From an uncultured Lachnospiraceae bacterium (GTDB lineage Bacteria > Bacillota > Clostridia > Lachnospirales > Lachnospiraceae): a stretch of 64,000 bases of DNA. The notes below the pieces were generated by a model, which was not told the DNA's origin, did no database searches, and saw nothing but the letters and a program-made list of their open reading frames with translations. The stretch spans positions 62,001 through 126,000 of the forward strand of contig CANQNN010000004.1 of NCBI GenBank assembly GCA_947625205.1, given 5' to 3'. Shown piece after piece: positions 23,188-33,041 of the stretch. The stretch's first letter is position 1, and each line of letters starts with the position of its first letter. A program made the translations under genes and the position numbers.

Positions 23188-25665
23188 TCATTGTACCAGG
23201 GCAAAACGTGCGACCTCGTCCATCGACTCCACCGTGCGGATATCCAGTCCGCCCGTGATCTCCTGCTCCAGCTCGTCGATGTCCTTCTCATTCTCCTTCG
23301 GAACCAGGACCGTATGCACCCCCGCAGCCTTAGCCGCCAAGATCTTCTCCTTCAGTCCGCCAACCGGAAGCACTCTGCCGCGCAGAGTGACCTCTCCGGT
23401 CATCGCCACATCAGCGTGTACCGGTATGCCCGTCACCGCAGACAGGATCGCCGTTGCCATAGTGACACCCGCAGAGGGGCCATCCTTCGGCACTGCGCCC
23501 TCCGGAATATGTATGTGAAAATCATGCTTGGCAAACATCTCTTCCGATACGTGATACCGCTCACCGACTGACCTGACATAACTCATGGCGATCCGGGCCG
23601 ATTCTTTCATCACATCGCCCAGTTGTCCCGTTAAATCGATCTCCCCATCTCCCGGCATAACATTAACTTCTATCTGCAGCGTATCGCCGCCGACGCTGGT
23701 CCACGCCAATCCGCGTACAATACCGACCTCATCTTTCCCGGCGACCGTTTCCTGTGTGTATCTGGGTTTTCCAAGATACTCTTTCAGGTCTTTGGCGCCG
23801 ACTACGATCCTGTCGGTCACAGGCGTCTCTGTCTCCGTCCGTTCCGCCGCGCGCTGTTCGTCTTGCTGTTGTTCGTCCTGCCGCCGTTCGTCCTGCTGTT
23901 GTTCCAGTATCTTCCGGGCCACTTTACGACACACAGCGCCGATCTGTCTTTCCAGTTCGCGTACACCGGCTTCTCTCGTATACAGTTTAATCATATCGCG
24001 CAGAGCCGCATCTGTAAACTCTAGTTTTTCCGCCGGCAATCCGTTCTTTTTAAGCTGCTTGTCCACCAGATGTTCCCTGGCAATATGAAATTTCTCGTTC
24101 GCCGTATAGCTGTTGACCTCTATCAGCTCCATACGGTCAAGTAACGGCCGAGGGATCGTGTCGGTACTGTTGGCCGTAGCTATAAACAGAACCTCCGACA
24201 GATCGACGGGGATCTCTACATAGTGATCACGAAACGTGCTGTTCTGCTCACCGTCCAGGACCTCCAGAAGAGCCGACGAGGGATCTCCTTTATAATCGCT
24301 TCCCACTTTATCGATTTCGTCCAGAAGGAGCAGCGGATTTTTCACACCCGCCTGCCGGATGGCATTGATGATCCTGCCGGGCATCGCACCCACATACGTT
24401 TTACGATGTCCTCTGATCTCCGCCTCGTCACGGACTCCGCCCAGACAGATTCGCACGTATTGTCTATTAAGCGCCTCGGCCACGCTCTTTGCCACGGAGG
24501 TTTTACCTGTACCGGGCGGTCCTACCAGACACAGAACCGGTCCCTGTCCTTTTCCGTTTAAAACACGCACCGCCAGATATTCAAGAATGCGTTCCTTTAC
24601 TTTCTTTAAGCCGTAGTGCTGTTCCTCCAGAATCTTTTCCGCACGCGCAATATCATTGCTGTCCTCAGACGCCTTATCCCACGGCAGCTCCAGAAGCGTC
24701 TCTATATAAGCACGCTCGATCGCGCCCTCCGAATGACTGCTGCCGACGTTCTTATACCGCGCGATCTCTTTGCGTATCTTCTCCTTTACTTCCTCTGTCG
24801 CCTGAAGATTCCGCACTGCCTCCCCGAACTGCGCCGCATCCGCATCCACGTTATTCTCGCCCAATTCTTCTTTTATATACTGTAACTGCTCCCGCAAAAT
24901 ATAATCCTTCTGATTCTTATCGATCCGTCCCCTGATCTTTCCTGCAAGCTCGTTTTTGATGCGGGCGACCTCCACCTCCTGCATTATGATGCCTGTCAGC
25001 GCCTCAAACCGTTCCCGGACAGACAACGCTCCCAGCACCCGCTGTTTATCGGCAACAGACAGGGGTACATTGATCGTGATACAGTCAAGCAGCTCTCCCA
25101 GCGGCATATCATTCTCAAGCTGATCTGCCGCCGCTTTACCCACCTTGGGAAAAAACGTACAATAGGATGAAAAAATTTCTTTGACCGTTCTGGTCATCGC
25201 TTCTTTCTCAGCGGAAGTTATACCGGTCATATCATCTTTTTTATGTGACACTTCTGTCACAATATATTTATCATTCTCGTCAAACCTGTATAATACAGCT
25301 CTCGACCTGCCCTCCACAAGCACGCGCAATGAGCGGCCCGGAAGCTTTGTGATCTGTTTAATGACCGCGACAGTACCCACATGATACACGCCTTCATAAT
25401 CCGGATCCTCTTCGTCCACATTCTTCTGCGTCACGATAAGTATCCGCTGATCGTCCAGCATCGCCTGTTGTGCCGCCGCAACCGACTTATCCCTAGTCAG
25501 GTCAAAATGTATCACCGTTCCCGGCAGAACAGACAATCCCCTGAGAGGAACAGTCGGCAGCATCTCCGTTTCCGGAATGTCCGGGCCGGCCTGCGGCTCT
25601 GCGCCATTTTCTGTTCCGCTGCTTTCTGTACTTTTATCTTTTTTTCTCATAAAAAATATGCTCAT
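23188..25665 (-). CDS. lon: ATP-dependent protease Lon (La)
   Basis: About 825 residues. The N-terminal substrate-binding domain starts at [16 protein letters not shown]; the AAA+ module has Walker A GPPGTGKT and Walker [10 protein letters not shown]; the protease domain has the Ser-Lys dyad in [12 protein letters not shown] and [11 protein letters not shown]. Lon degrades misfolded and regulatory proteins. Unusual: between the AAA+ alpha subdomain and the protease domain there is a Gln/Asp/Glu/Arg-rich insertion encoded by a 15-bp tandem repeat. The start is uncertain; ATGs at 25689, 25665 and 25650 are in frame and none has a strong ribosome binding site. I chose 25665. Confidence 0.96.
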   Translation of the reverse strand: MSIFFMRKKDKSTESSGTENGAEPQAGPDIPETEMLPTVPLRGLSVLPGTVIHFDLTRDKSVAAAQQAMLDDQRILIVTQKNVDEEDPDYEGVYHVGTVAVIKQITKLPGRSLRVLVEGRSRAVLYRFDENDKYIVTEVSHKKDDMTGITSAEKEAMTRTVKEIFSSYCTFFPKVGKAAADQLENDMPLGELLDCITINVPLSVADKQRVLGALSVRERFEALTGIIMQEVEVARIKNELAGKIRGRIDKNQKDYILREQLQYIKEELGENNVDADAAQFGEAVRNLQATEEVKEKIRKEIARYKNVGSSHSEGAIERAYIETLLELPWDKASEDSNDIARAEKILEEQHYGLKKVKERILEYLAVRVLNGKGQGPVLCLVGPPGTGKTSVAKSVAEALNRQYVRICLGGVRDEAEIRGHRKTYVGAMPGRIINAIRQAGVKNPLLLLDEIDKVGSDYKGDPSSALLEVLDGEQNSTFRDHYVEIPVDLSEVLFIATANSTDTIPRPLLDRMELIEVNSYTANEKFHIAREHLVDKQLKKNGLPAEKLEFTDAALRDMIKLYTREAGVRELERQIGAVCRKVARKILEQQQDERRQDEQQQDEQRAAERTETETPVTDRIVVGAKDLKEYLGKPRYTQETVAGKDEVGIVRGLAWTSVGGDTLQIEVNVMPGDGEIDLTGQLGDVMKESARIAMSYVRSVGERYHVSEEMFAKHDFHIHIPEGAVPKDGPSAGVTMATAILSAVTGIPVHADVAMTGEVTLRGRVLPVGGLKEKILAAKAAGVHTVLVPKENEKDIDELEQEITGGLDIRTVESMDEVARFALVQ
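23856..23907. repeat. 15-bp tandem repeat inside lon
   Basis: GTTCGTC recurs at 23856, 23871 and 23886, with a degenerate fourth copy at 23901, a 15-bp period that encodes [10 protein letters not shown] units. Because the period is a multiple of three, copy-number change would keep the frame. Confidence 0.75.
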
Positions 25666-25689
25666 ACAAAATACCGCTTCAATAATCAT

Positions 25690-25721
25690 ATAAACGCCGC
25701 CGTTGTTTCGGCAGCGTTTAT
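25690..25721 (-). terminator. hairpin between clpX and lon
   Basis: A 13-bp stem with one G-U wobble (25709-25721 with 25690-25702), 6-nt loop, directly abutting the upstream-most lon ATG and followed by a U-rich stretch. It may be a second terminator or a lon leader hairpin. Confidence 0.55.
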
Positions 25722-25749
25722 GTTTCTATAATCCGGATTCCCGTATAAA

Positions 25750-25770
25750 CCCGCCGTCCGCAACGGCGGG
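25750..25770 (-). terminator. terminator of clpX
   Basis: CCCGCCG (25764-25770 side) pairs with CGGCGGG around a 7-nt loop, then TTTATA. It lies just after the clpX stop. The T-run is short, so read-through to lon is possible. Confidence 0.55.
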
Positions 25771-25773
25771 GCT

Positions 25774-27027
25774 CTATGCATGCAGCAGTTTGTCTCTGTA
25801 TATGATCCGGGGCTTTGCCTCTCCGGACACCGCTTCCTTAGTCAGCACGCACTCCGCGATATTGTCATCCGACGGAATCTCATACATGATATCCATCATC
25901 ACATCTTCCATAATGGAGCGGAGTCCTCTTGCGCCCGTCTTCCTCTCATACGCAAGACGCGCTATCTCTTCCGCCGCATCGTCGTCCACACTCAGCTTAA
26001 CTTCATCAAACTCAAACAGTTTCTTGTACTGCTTGATCAGAGCATTCTTAGGCTCCTTCAGTATCCTGATCAGCGCCTCTTTGTCCAGGCCCTCCAGTGT
26101 GACAGTGATCGGCACACGCCCTATAAACTCAGGGATCAGCCCGAATTTCATCAGATCCTGTGGCGCCACCTCCCTGAGCACAGCGCCGATATCTTTGCTG
26201 CTCTTCTCCACGATCTGCGCGTTAAAGCCGATCGAGTTACGGTCAAGTCTCTCCTCAACGATCTTTTCCAGTCCGTCAAAGGCGCCTCCGCAGATAAACA
26301 GAATATTGGACGTATCGATCTGGATCAGCTCCTGATGCGGGTGTTTCCTGCCGCCCTGCGGCGGTACGCTGGCCACCGTCCCCTCGATGATCTTAAGGAG
26401 CGCCTGCTGAACGCCCTCACCCGATACGTCTCTGGTAATGGACACATTCTCGCTCTTCTTTGTGATCTTATCGATCTCATCGATGTAGATGATCCCATAC
26501 TGCGCGCGTTCAATGTCGTAATCCGCCGCCTGGATCAGCTTGAGCAGAATATTCTCTACGTCTTCGCCCACATACCCCGCTTCGGTCAGCGTCGTTGCAT
26601 CCGCAATCGCAAAAGGTACATTGATGATCTTAGCTAACGTCTGCGCAAGATAAGTTTTGCCGGAACCCGTAGGCCCGATCATAATGATATTGCTCTTCTG
26701 CAGCTCCACGCCGTCGTCGTCCTGAGGCGCCATGACGCGCTTGTAATGATTGTACACAGATACGGCGAGAACCTTCTTGGCCTCCTCCTGACCGATCACA
26801 TAATCATCGAGAAATTTCCTGATCTCCACCGGCTTTAAGAGATTGATCTCCATCTCCTCCACTTCCGGTTCTTCCTCATACTCCTCCTCAATGATATCCG
26901 CGCATATATCCACGCACTCATCACAGATATAGACGCCGGACGGTCCCGCGATCAGCTTTCTAACCTGGTCCTGCGTTTTATTGCAAAAAGAACATCTCAC
27001 CTTGTCATCAGAATTCTTTCCTGCCAT
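25774..27027 (-). CDS. clpX: ClpX, ATPase subunit of the ClpXP protease
   Basis: A 417-residue unfoldase. The N-terminal zinc-binding domain has four cysteines (CSFCNKTQ and [10 protein letters not shown]); the AAA+ domain has Walker [12 protein letters not shown], Walker [10 protein letters not shown], the pore loop GYVGEDVE and sensor residues in EFIGRVP; the IGF-like ClpP-docking loop lies near SIGFNAQ. Standard length. No strong ribosome binding site is seen before the ATG; it follows clpP by 38 nt and is probably co-transcribed. Confidence 0.97.
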   Translation of the reverse strand: MAGKNSDDKVRCSFCNKTQDQVRKLIAGPSGVYICDECVDICADIIEEEYEEEPEVEEMEINLLKPVEIRKFLDDYVIGQEEAKKVLAVSVYNHYKRVMAPQDDDGVELQKSNIIMIGPTGSGKTYLAQTLAKIINVPFAIADATTLTEAGYVGEDVENILLKLIQAADYDIERAQYGIIYIDEIDKITKKSENVSITRDVSGEGVQQALLKIIEGTVASVPPQGGRKHPHQELIQIDTSNILFICGGAFDGLEKIVEERLDRNSIGFNAQIVEKSSKDIGAVLREVAPQDLMKFGLIPEFIGRVPITVTLEGLDKEALIRILKEPKNALIKQYKKLFEFDEVKLSVDDDAAEEIARLAYERKTGARGLRSIMEDVMMDIMYEIPSDDNIAECVLTKEAVSGEAKPRIIYRDKLLHA

Positions 27028-27065
27028 TTTAATGTTCCATGCCTTTCTTCTTCACTATTTTCTTT

Positions 27066-27659
27066 CTATACGGCACTGGCATGATTGGTGATGATACGGT
27101 CGATCAGACCATATGCAAGCGCTTCCTCGGCAGTTTTCCAGTTATCTCTCTCTGTGTCCGCCATAATGACCTCAAAGTCCTGGCCCGTATTTTGCGCCAT
27201 GATCCTTGCCATCTTTTCTTTCGTCGCAAGAATATGCTTCGCCGTGATCTCAATCTCCGTTGCCTGACCCTGCGTACCGCCTGAAGGCTGATGGATCATG
27301 ATCTCCGCATTGGGGAGTGCCATTCTCTTACCCTTGGCGCCGCCCGATAACAAAAACGCGCCCATGCTTGCCGCCATGCCGATACATACAGTGGAAACAT
27401 CACACTTGATAAAATTCATGGTATCATAGATCGCCATACCCGCAGTAACAGAACCGCCCGGGCTGTTAATATACAGATGAATATCCTTCTCCGGATCTTC
27501 CGACTCCAGGAACAGCATCTGTGCAACGATCACACTGGCAGAAGCGTCAGTCACTTCCTCGCCCAGAAAAATAATTCTCTCTTTTAACAATCTTGAATAA
27601 ATGTCATAGGAACGTTCACCCTTGGATGTCTGCTCAATGACGTAAGGTATTAATGGCAT
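27066..27659 (-). CDS. clpP: ClpP, proteolytic subunit
   Basis: A 197-residue serine protease that forms the barrel with ClpX or other Clp ATPases. Ser in [11 protein letters not shown], His in [10 protein letters not shown] and the downstream Asp (TERDNW context) make the catalytic triad; the N terminus ([20 protein letters not shown]) is the axial-loop region. GGAGG lies 7 nt before the ATG. Standard tig-clpP-clpX order. Confidence 0.98.
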   Translation of the reverse strand: MPLIPYVIEQTSKGERSYDIYSRLLKERIIFLGEEVTDASASVIVAQMLFLESEDPEKDIHLYINSPGGSVTAGMAIYDTMNFIKCDVSTVCIGMAASMGAFLLSGGAKGKRMALPNAEIMIHQPSGGTQGQATEIEITAKHILATKEKMARIMAQNTGQDFEVIMADTERDNWKTAEEALAYGLIDRIITNHASAV

Positions 27660-27737
27660 ATTGATCCCTCCGTTTCTGTCATGCCACAGTTATTTCATTC
27701 CGGTCTTCGCAGCGCTGCGCTGCATTGCCGTTCTTCT

Positions 27738-29030
27738 CTATTTCTTGCTCTCTTTTGCATTCTCAGCCACGAACTCCGCCGCTTTTCTGACAGCGATATC
27801 CTGCATGATATTCTTCTTCTCACGCTCTCCCATAAGCTCTTTGATCTTATCGGCCTCCATCTGATAGACCTCAGCCATCGTCTTAAGCTCCTGCTCGTAG
27901 TCCTCGTCCGTTACCTCGATGTTCTCCGCACTGGCAACCGCCTCCAATACCAGTCTGGACTTGATGCGCTCCTCAGCCTGCGGCTTCATCTGCTCTACCA
28001 TCTTCTCATAGGTCATACCCGTGAACTGGAAATACTGCTCCATAGAAAGACCCTGCATGGTGATTCGCTGCGCGAACTCGTCCACCATCTGTTTCTGCTG
28101 TGTCTCAAGCATCGCTTCCGGGATCTCCATCTCAGCCTCGTCCACTACCGCCTTGATCGCCGCACTCTCTCTGGCGTTCTTTGCGTCCTTTTCCTTTTTC
28201 TCTGTAAGGTTCTTCTTTACGTCCTCCCTGTATTCCGCCAGGGTGTCGAACTCGGATACTTCGCTTGCGAACTCATCGTCAACTTCAGGAAGCTCTTTCT
28301 CTTTGATCTCCCTGACCGTACATTTAAATACGGCATCCTTTCCTTTCAGGTTCTCCGCCTGATAATCCTCGGGGAAAGTGACCTTTACTTCCACTTCCTC
28401 GCCGATCTTAGCGCCTACCAGCTGCTCCTCAAAGCCCGGAATGAATGCGCCCGAGCCGATCGTCAGCGGATAGTTCTCGCCCTTGCCGCCGTCAAAAGCC
28501 ACACCGTCTACAAAGCCTTCAAAATCAAGCGTTGTGAGATCGCCGTCCTTAACGGGTCTGTCCTCTACCGTGATGGTTCTGGCATTGTTCTCCCGCTCTC
28601 TGTTGATCTCGGCATCCACATCTTCCTCTGTCACTTCCGCATCGATCTTATCGATCTTAACGCCCTTGTATTTGCCTAACTTTACTTCCGGTTTCAGAGC
28701 CACCGTAGCGGTAAAGATAAAAGGCTTGCCCGCCTCGATCTGCGTCACTTCGATCCTGGGAGAAGACACGATATCCTCCTCACACTCTGAAAGCGCCTTG
28801 TCATAAGCATCCGGGATCAGTTCGTTTGCCGCGTCCTCATAGAACACTTCTTTGCCGTACATCTTTTCCACTATCTGACGCGGTACTTTACCCTTTCGAA
28901 AGCCCGGAACGTTGATCTGCTTCTTCTGCTTCTGATATACTTTCTCGATTGCTTTCTCCAGATCTTCCGCGCTTGCCTCAATGGTAAGCTTCGCCATGTT
29001 CTTTTCTAATTTTTCCACCTGTAAACTCAT
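27738..29030 (-). CDS. tig: trigger factor
   Basis: A 430-residue ribosome-associated chaperone. The signature GFRKGKVPRQIVEKMYG (about 43-59) contacts the ribosome exit tunnel; residues about 160-245 are the FKBP-type prolyl isomerase domain (DGDLTTLDFEGFVDGVAFDG); the C-terminal domain is helical and charged. GGAGG lies 10 nt before the ATG. It is the first gene of tig-clpP-clpX. Confidence 0.97.
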   Translation of the reverse strand: MSLQVEKLEKNMAKLTIEASAEDLEKAIEKVYQKQKKQINVPGFRKGKVPRQIVEKMYGKEVFYEDAANELIPDAYDKALSECEEDIVSSPRIEVTQIEAGKPFIFTATVALKPEVKLGKYKGVKIDKIDAEVTEEDVDAEINRERENNARTITVEDRPVKDGDLTTLDFEGFVDGVAFDGGKGENYPLTIGSGAFIPGFEEQLVGAKIGEEVEVKVTFPEDYQAENLKGKDAVFKCTVREIKEKELPEVDDEFASEVSEFDTLAEYREDVKKNLTEKKEKDAKNARESAAIKAVVDEAEMEIPEAMLETQQKQMVDEFAQRITMQGLSMEQYFQFTGMTYEKMVEQMKPQAEERIKSRLVLEAVASAENIEVTDEDYEQELKTMAEVYQMEADKIKELMGEREKKNIMQDIAVRKAAEFVAENAKESKK

Positions 29031-29110
29031 TATCGGGGTTCCTCCTTAAAATAACATTCATGCTGTACTTTTTTCGTCGTAATTATTCAGCAGAAGCCTC
29101 AAAATACAAT

Positions 29111-29147
29111 ATTATATGCTTATAATCACAGTCATTTAAGCATTATA
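29111..29147 (-). promoter_or_regulatory. candidate promoters of tig
   Basis: Two TATAAT hexamers occur on the minus strand at 29142-29147 (with a TGT extended -10) and at 29111-29116 (TTAAAT 17 nt upstream). Either could be used; the leader would be 75-110 nt. Nothing else coding is seen from 29031 to 29338. Confidence 0.45.
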
Positions 29148-29290
29148 ACACAAACCGGCAGAAAATACCAGTAATACTTTGGCAAAAATCCCCTTACGGC
29201 TGCGGGACAGGACCGGACGCAATGAAGGAGCCGAACAGACATGGATAAATAATTTCTGGAGATTTCTATAGATACTGACACTGAACATAT

Positions 29291-29311
29291 CACCGGGCCG
29301 AACAGCCCGGC
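29291..29311. repeat. short G+C-rich hairpin
   Basis: CCGGGC and GCCCGG flank CGAACA, followed by CGGTG that can extend the pairing. It lies in the gap between the spore-protein terminator and tig; role unknown. Confidence 0.4.
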
Positions 29312-29338
29312 GGTGTGGATACGCAGGCGACCGCATAA

Positions 29339-29375
29339 AACGACCCGCCTGAGTATTCAGACGGGTCGTTCTTTT
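29339..29375. terminator. bidirectional terminator after the spore-protein gene
   Basis: AACGACCCGCCTGA pairs with TCAGACGGGTCGTT (one mismatch, 4-nt loop); T-rich on both sides (CTTTTT on the plus strand, TTTAT on the minus). It follows the SASP stop at 29390 on the minus strand. Confidence 0.8.
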
Positions 29376-29389
29376 TAGCTGTTCCTGAC

Positions 29390-29590
29390 TTATTTCATCT
29401 GCTCTTCCTGGCTCTTGATCATTCTACGAACCATCTCACCACCGATGGAACCTGCCTCTTTGGATGTCAGGTCGCCGTTGTAACCTTCTTTCAGGTTTAC
29501 ACCCAGCTCAGATGCAACTTCAGTCTTGAAACGATCCATTGCTGCCTTAGCTTCAGGAACTTCCACTCTATTCGTCTTGTTGCTTGCCAT
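29390..29590 (-). CDS. small acid-soluble spore protein, alpha/beta type
   Basis: A 66-residue DNA-binding protein that coats and protects spore DNA. The conserved FKTEVASELGV contains the germination-protease cleavage site (Glu before Val-Ala), and LTSKEAGSIGGEMVRRMI is the C-terminal DNA-binding signature. The ATG at 29590 has GGAGGTG 6 nt upstream; the frame is open to 29638. A sigma-G-like promoter precedes it. The gene shows that the host probably forms spores. Confidence 0.95.
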   Translation of the reverse strand: MASNKTNRVEVPEAKAAMDRFKTEVASELGVNLKEGYNGDLTSKEAGSIGGEMVRRMIKSQEEQMK

Positions 29591-29611
29591 TTCTTTCACC
29601 TCCGAATACAT

Positions 29612-29640
29612 TTGAATGAATTCTTGCCCGAATATCATTC
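29612..29640 (-). promoter_or_regulatory. sigma-G-like promoter of the spore-protein gene
   Basis: On the minus strand GAATG (29636-29640), 17 nt, CATTCAA (29612-29618), close to the sigma-G consensus (GMATR, CATXMTA) with one mismatch. The transcript would start just before the ribosome binding site, a very short leader. Confidence 0.4.
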
Positions 29641-29660
29641 TGTTATCTATATCATTGAGA

Positions 29661-29687
29661 TAAGCGCTGCCGTTTTGCGCTTATCCC
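29661..29687. repeat. hairpin upstream of the spore-protein gene
   Basis: GATAAGCGC and GCGCTTATC, a perfect 9-bp stem with a 9-nt loop. No T-run follows on either strand. It may be a weak barrier or an operator. Confidence 0.45.
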
Positions 29688-29863
29688 AGATATCTTCTCT
29701 GCACCTTCAAAACACCGTTCTTAAAGCACAGCGATCCGTAACCGGATCATGTAATCTGCAAAAGCGCTCACTTTATCGCTTATCTTGATGTTAGTATGTT
29801 CGGATAAAATGAAAATATTATGGTAAGTTTTGCCACGGTTTCTTTTAAAAAAAGAGGACCGCT

Positions 29864-30415
29864 CTAATCGTTATACACAAGCTTCGCGCGCATCTGCATC
29901 GCCGCATCCGTGCCTGAAAGCTGCTCTAAAATGGCAAGCCCGAAAGCGATAGCGGTTCCCATGCCGCGGCTCGTGATGACATGTCCGTCTACCACAGCCT
30001 TCTCCTGTTTCACATCCGCGCCTTCCAAATGACTTTCAAATCCGGGATTGGAACACGCCTTTCTGCCTTTCAGCATGCCTCTGTGCCCGAAAATACTGGG
30101 AGCGGCGCAGATTGCCGCAATATATTTACCGTTCCGGTAGAAATCATCCACCTGATCCATAAGCGGTTCGTATGCTTCCAGATTGGTCGTTCCCGGCATA
30201 CCGCCCGGCAGAATAATGATATCCGTCTCATTAAAATCCACTTCATCAAACAGTTTATCCATCCGGACCGTGATCTTATGCGAGCCTGTCACCGCACGCT
30301 CTCCCGTGACCGAAACCATATCCGCCGTAATGCCCGCACGGCGCAGAATATCAACTACGGTCAACGCCTCGATCTCCTCAAATCCTGTTGCGAAAAAAAT
30401 TGCTGCTCTGCTCAT
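29864..30415 (-). CDS. DJ-1/PfpI family protein (YajL/ThiJ-like)
   Basis: A 183-residue cytoplasmic protein. FATGFEEIEALTVVDILRRAG is the family N terminus with the acidic residue of the active site (Glu), and AAICAAPSI carries the nucleophile-elbow Cys. Members act as glyoxalases, deglycases or chaperones; the activity here is not decided. GGAGG precedes the ATG at 5 nt. The frame starts 12 nt after the DUF1189 gene, so they are co-transcribed. Confidence 0.9.
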   Translation of the reverse strand: MSRAAIFFATGFEEIEALTVVDILRRAGITADMVSVTGERAVTGSHKITVRMDKLFDEVDFNETDIIILPGGMPGTTNLEAYEPLMDQVDDFYRNGKYIAAICAAPSIFGHRGMLKGRKACSNPGFESHLEGADVKQEKAVVDGHVITSRGMGTAIAFGLAILEQLSGTDAAMQMRAKLVYND

Positions 30416-30427
30416 AACTACCTCCGT

Positions 30428-31312
30428 TTAATTCTGTCTCCACTCTCCGTATGTCTCCGGGTCCTGTGGGTTCTGCGGTCCATTGTACCCCATTGGTGGC
30501 TGCTGGCTATTGTATCCCATCGGCGGCTGCTGGTTATTGTATCCCATCGGCGGCTGCTCTTCGTTGATTTTGCGTATTACCATGATAAGGATAAATAACG
30601 ATATCGCAAAATTAAATGGAAAATATGGAATGTGGACCGGCAGGAACGACAGTAACGCCTTGATGATAAGCGGAAGCGTTCTGCTGTATACGCCCAGCAG
30701 ATACAGCTGTCCAAACGTCAGACGGCATTTCATTGCAGAAGCCGCAATCATTCCCAAAAGCGCCACAAACAGGACCCCAAAGAAGAAAAGCGCCGTCATC
30801 CACACATATACGAAAATCATTCCGATCGCATACCCTACATATAACCACGGTACGAATTCCATCAGATCCTCTCTGTCAAAATCAAGGTCCAAATCGGAGA
30901 AGTAAAGCTCCTGCATCTGACCGTTATTCTTTACGATTATTTTTTCACAATCCATGAGGATCGCGCTCGCATAGTCGGAAAGATACGGTGCCATCTCATC
31001 CGCATCATAAAAAACCCAGTCGGGATCGGTATCAATATAGACGTAGCTGTCGCCCTGGTCTATCTCTATCACATCCTCCACCCACAGCGTGCCGTCCTCC
31101 AGTTCAAAATCCGGTATACTGTTTAGCATGCTGCGCAAAGAGCCGTTTGATGACAGCACAGATACGGTTCCCGGGATCAGCATGGTGATGGCAAAATAAA
31201 TTGCCGTCAGGACTACACCGAAAGCGAAAACCTTTCCCTTTTTGTTCTGCAAAAACTGTTTATAGCTTCCGAAACTGTAAACAGACAACGCCATTTCCTT
31301 AAAAATGTTCAT
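30428..31312 (-). CDS. DUF1189-like membrane protein with PPMGYN repeats
   Basis: A 294-residue protein. The first helix (about 27-50, VFAFGVVLTAIYFAITMLIP) is followed by an extracytoplasmic domain (about 55-165) and four further helices up to about 255, the arrangement of DUF1189. The C terminus has three copies of PPMGYN(N/S/G)QQ-like repeats, encoded by 27-bp near-identical units (30480-30560). Proline/glycine-rich tails of this kind are cytoplasmic in related proteins. GGGAG precedes the ATG at 5 nt. Function unknown. Confidence 0.7.
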   Translation of the reverse strand: MNIFKEMALSVYSFGSYKQFLQNKKGKVFAFGVVLTAIYFAITMLIPGTVSVLSSNGSLRSMLNSIPDFELEDGTLWVEDVIEIDQGDSYVYIDTDPDWVFYDADEMAPYLSDYASAILMDCEKIIVKNNGQMQELYFSDLDLDFDREDLMEFVPWLYVGYAIGMIFVYVWMTALFFFGVLFVALLGMIAASAMKCRLTFGQLYLLGVYSRTLPLIIKALLSFLPVHIPYFPFNFAISLFILIMVIRKINEEQPPMGYNNQQPPMGYNSQQPPMGYNGPQNPQDPETYGEWRQN

Positions 31313-31440
31313 AATACTCCCCTCTTTGCCGTATGATATCCTGCGGATGTCCTCTCAGGATTTCTCGCAGATCCGTCTGCGTCCATCCGTCCTTTTTACT
31401 GCTTTATTATAGAAAAAAGCCCCGGAAGTGTCAATAAAAC

Positions 31441-31469
31441 TTTACACACGCCCCGCCGGTCCTTATAAT
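31441..31469 (+). promoter_or_regulatory. promoter of the CYTH gene
   Basis: TTTACA (31441-31446), 17 nt, TATAAT (31464-31469); the ATG is at 31498, so the leader is about 20 nt. Confidence 0.75.
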
Positions 31470-31497
31470 TATTATTAAACGATCAAAAGGAGCTGTC

Positions 31498-31989
31498 ATG
31501 GAAATAGAAAGAAAATTTACCGTAAAGAAATTACCTGAAAATCTGGAAACGTATCCCTGTCATATTATCGAGCAGGCTTATCTGAACACAGACCCCGTCG
31601 TCAGGGTTCGCAGACAGGACAACGACTATTACATGACCTATAAGGGAAAAGGATTGATGGCACGGGAAGAATACAATCTTCCGCTGAACGCCGCCTCCTA
31701 TTATCATCTTCGTGACAAAGCCGACGGAAACATCATCTCCAAGAAGCGCTATGTGATACCGATTGAGGATCCGGCATTCAGACCGGATGCCGCCTTTGAT
31801 GCCGCTGCACTCAGCCTGTGTGTGGAGCTGGATATCTTTGACCCGCCGTTTGCGCCTCTGATCATTGCCGAAGTGGAATTTCCGTCAGTGGCTGCAGCCA
31901 ACGCCTTCGTTCCCCCTGACTGGTTTGACCAGGATGTGACGTCCGACTCCGCCTATCACAATTCCAATATGAGCCGAAGACAATTTTAA
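31498..31989 (+). CDS. CYTH domain protein (inorganic triphosphatase-like)
   Basis: A 163-residue protein. MEIERKF is the ExExK motif that binds triphosphate and metal; the basic strands VRVRRQDNDYYMTYKGKG and KKRYVI line the tunnel, and ELDIF and IIAEVEFPS supply the acidic metal ligands. Members are triphosphatases or adenylate cyclases; with this short form triphosphatase activity is most likely. AAAGGAG lies 5 nt before the ATG. Single gene with its own promoter; its stop overlaps that of the LacI-type gene on the other strand. Confidence 0.88.
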   Translation: MEIERKFTVKKLPENLETYPCHIIEQAYLNTDPVVRVRRQDNDYYMTYKGKGLMAREEYNLPLNAASYYHLRDKADGNIISKKRYVIPIEDPAFRPDAAFDAAALSLCVELDIFDPPFAPLIIAEVEFPSVAAANAFVPPDWFDQDVTSDSAYHNSNMSRRQF

Positions 31990-33026
31990 TCTTCTCTGCA
32001 CCGACCGGTTGATTCGCGTTCAATAAGCCGGGCGGGAAGCAGGATCTGCTGATGCTCCCGCCTGCCCGCGATCACATCTAACAGCAGACGGATCGTTTTC
32101 TGCGCCATCTCCTCTGCCGGCTGCCGGATCGTCGTCAGCTTCGGATTATAATATTCTCCCAGCTCTATCCCGTCATATCCGGCTACCGAAATATCCTCCG
32201 GAATACGCCTGCCGTCTTCCAGCACTGCCCTGCATGCACCCACTGCCAGGAGATCGGAAGCCGCATAGATCGCGGTCACATCCTCTCCCGACTGCAACAG
32301 CTTCCGGGCGGTTACATAACCGTTTTTCATGGAAAAGTGATCCAGATCATCCTGCACATAGCAGATCAGCGACTCATCTATCGCAAGCCCCCGTCGCCTG
32401 AACGCCTCGCAATAACCGTCGATACGGTGCCTGCCGATAGCCTCATCCGGCTTCTCTGTGATAAACGCTATCTTTCTGTGTCCCAAATCAAGCAAATATT
32501 CCGTCATCTTCCGGCTTTCCAGCCTGTCGTCCACGGCAACGTTGGAAAATGCCGGTCTGACATCCTTGTCAGCCATATCTATGCCGATGGCGCCAAACAC
32601 AAACGGAACGTTAAGCTTGCCGATCTTTTCTTTGGAGTGCGCGAACCGCCCGCCCAGAAAGACGATACCCCGAAGCCGCTTCTCCTTGACCAGCTCCAGC
32701 GCTACATCCACTTCATCCTCGTGCGCTTCCACGTGACGCAGCACCAGCGCATACCCGCCCCGCTGCGCCTCATCCTCGATGATCTGTATCATACTGCCAA
32801 AAAAAGGATTGGCAAGACCCTTAACAAGCACCGCAATGCACCTGGCATCCGTCCTTTTCAAATTTCTGGCGCTGTTATTGGGAATAAACCCTGTCTCCTC
32901 AATGACCCGCATGATCCTCCCGCGCGTCTCCGGATTGATGTCGGGATGATTGTTGATAGCCCTCGACACTGTGCTGATTCCCACGCCGCACTTTTGCGCA
33001 ATATCTCTGATCGTAATTTCTTCCAT
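31986..33026 (-). CDS. LacI-family transcriptional regulator
   Basis: A 346-residue regulator. TIRDIAQKCGVGISTVSRAINNHPDI (residues 4-30) is the helix-turn-helix and the hinge helix follows near NNSARNLKR; the rest is a periplasmic-binding-protein-like sugar sensor (IAVLVKGLANPFFGSMIQ, GYDGIELGEY). It lies 15 nt downstream of malQ on the same strand and a pair of LacI-type half sites lies upstream of malQ, so it probably controls malQ and itself in response to a maltodextrin or similar sugar. Confidence 0.92.
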   Translation of the reverse strand: MEEITIRDIAQKCGVGISTVSRAINNHPDINPETRGRIMRVIEETGFIPNNSARNLKRTDARCIAVLVKGLANPFFGSMIQIIEDEAQRGGYALVLRHVEAHEDEVDVALELVKEKRLRGIVFLGGRFAHSKEKIGKLNVPFVFGAIGIDMADKDVRPAFSNVAVDDRLESRKMTEYLLDLGHRKIAFITEKPDEAIGRHRIDGYCEAFRRRGLAIDESLICYVQDDLDHFSMKNGYVTARKLLQSGEDVTAIYAASDLLAVGACRAVLEDGRRIPEDISVAGYDGIELGEYYNPKLTTIRQPAEEMAQKTIRLLLDVIAGRREHQQILLPARLIERESTGRCRED

Positions 33027-33041
33027 GTGACCCGCCTGTCT

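Noticed and set aside
25690..25721. The lon upstream hairpin as a CIRCE or CtsR-type heat-shock operator
   Set aside because: The sequence does not match CIRCE (TTAGCACTC) or the CtsR heptad; it fits a stem after clpX better.
30480..30560. Regularly spaced repeats as a CRISPR array
   Set aside because: The units are 27-bp coding repeats inside the DUF1189-like gene with no spacers.
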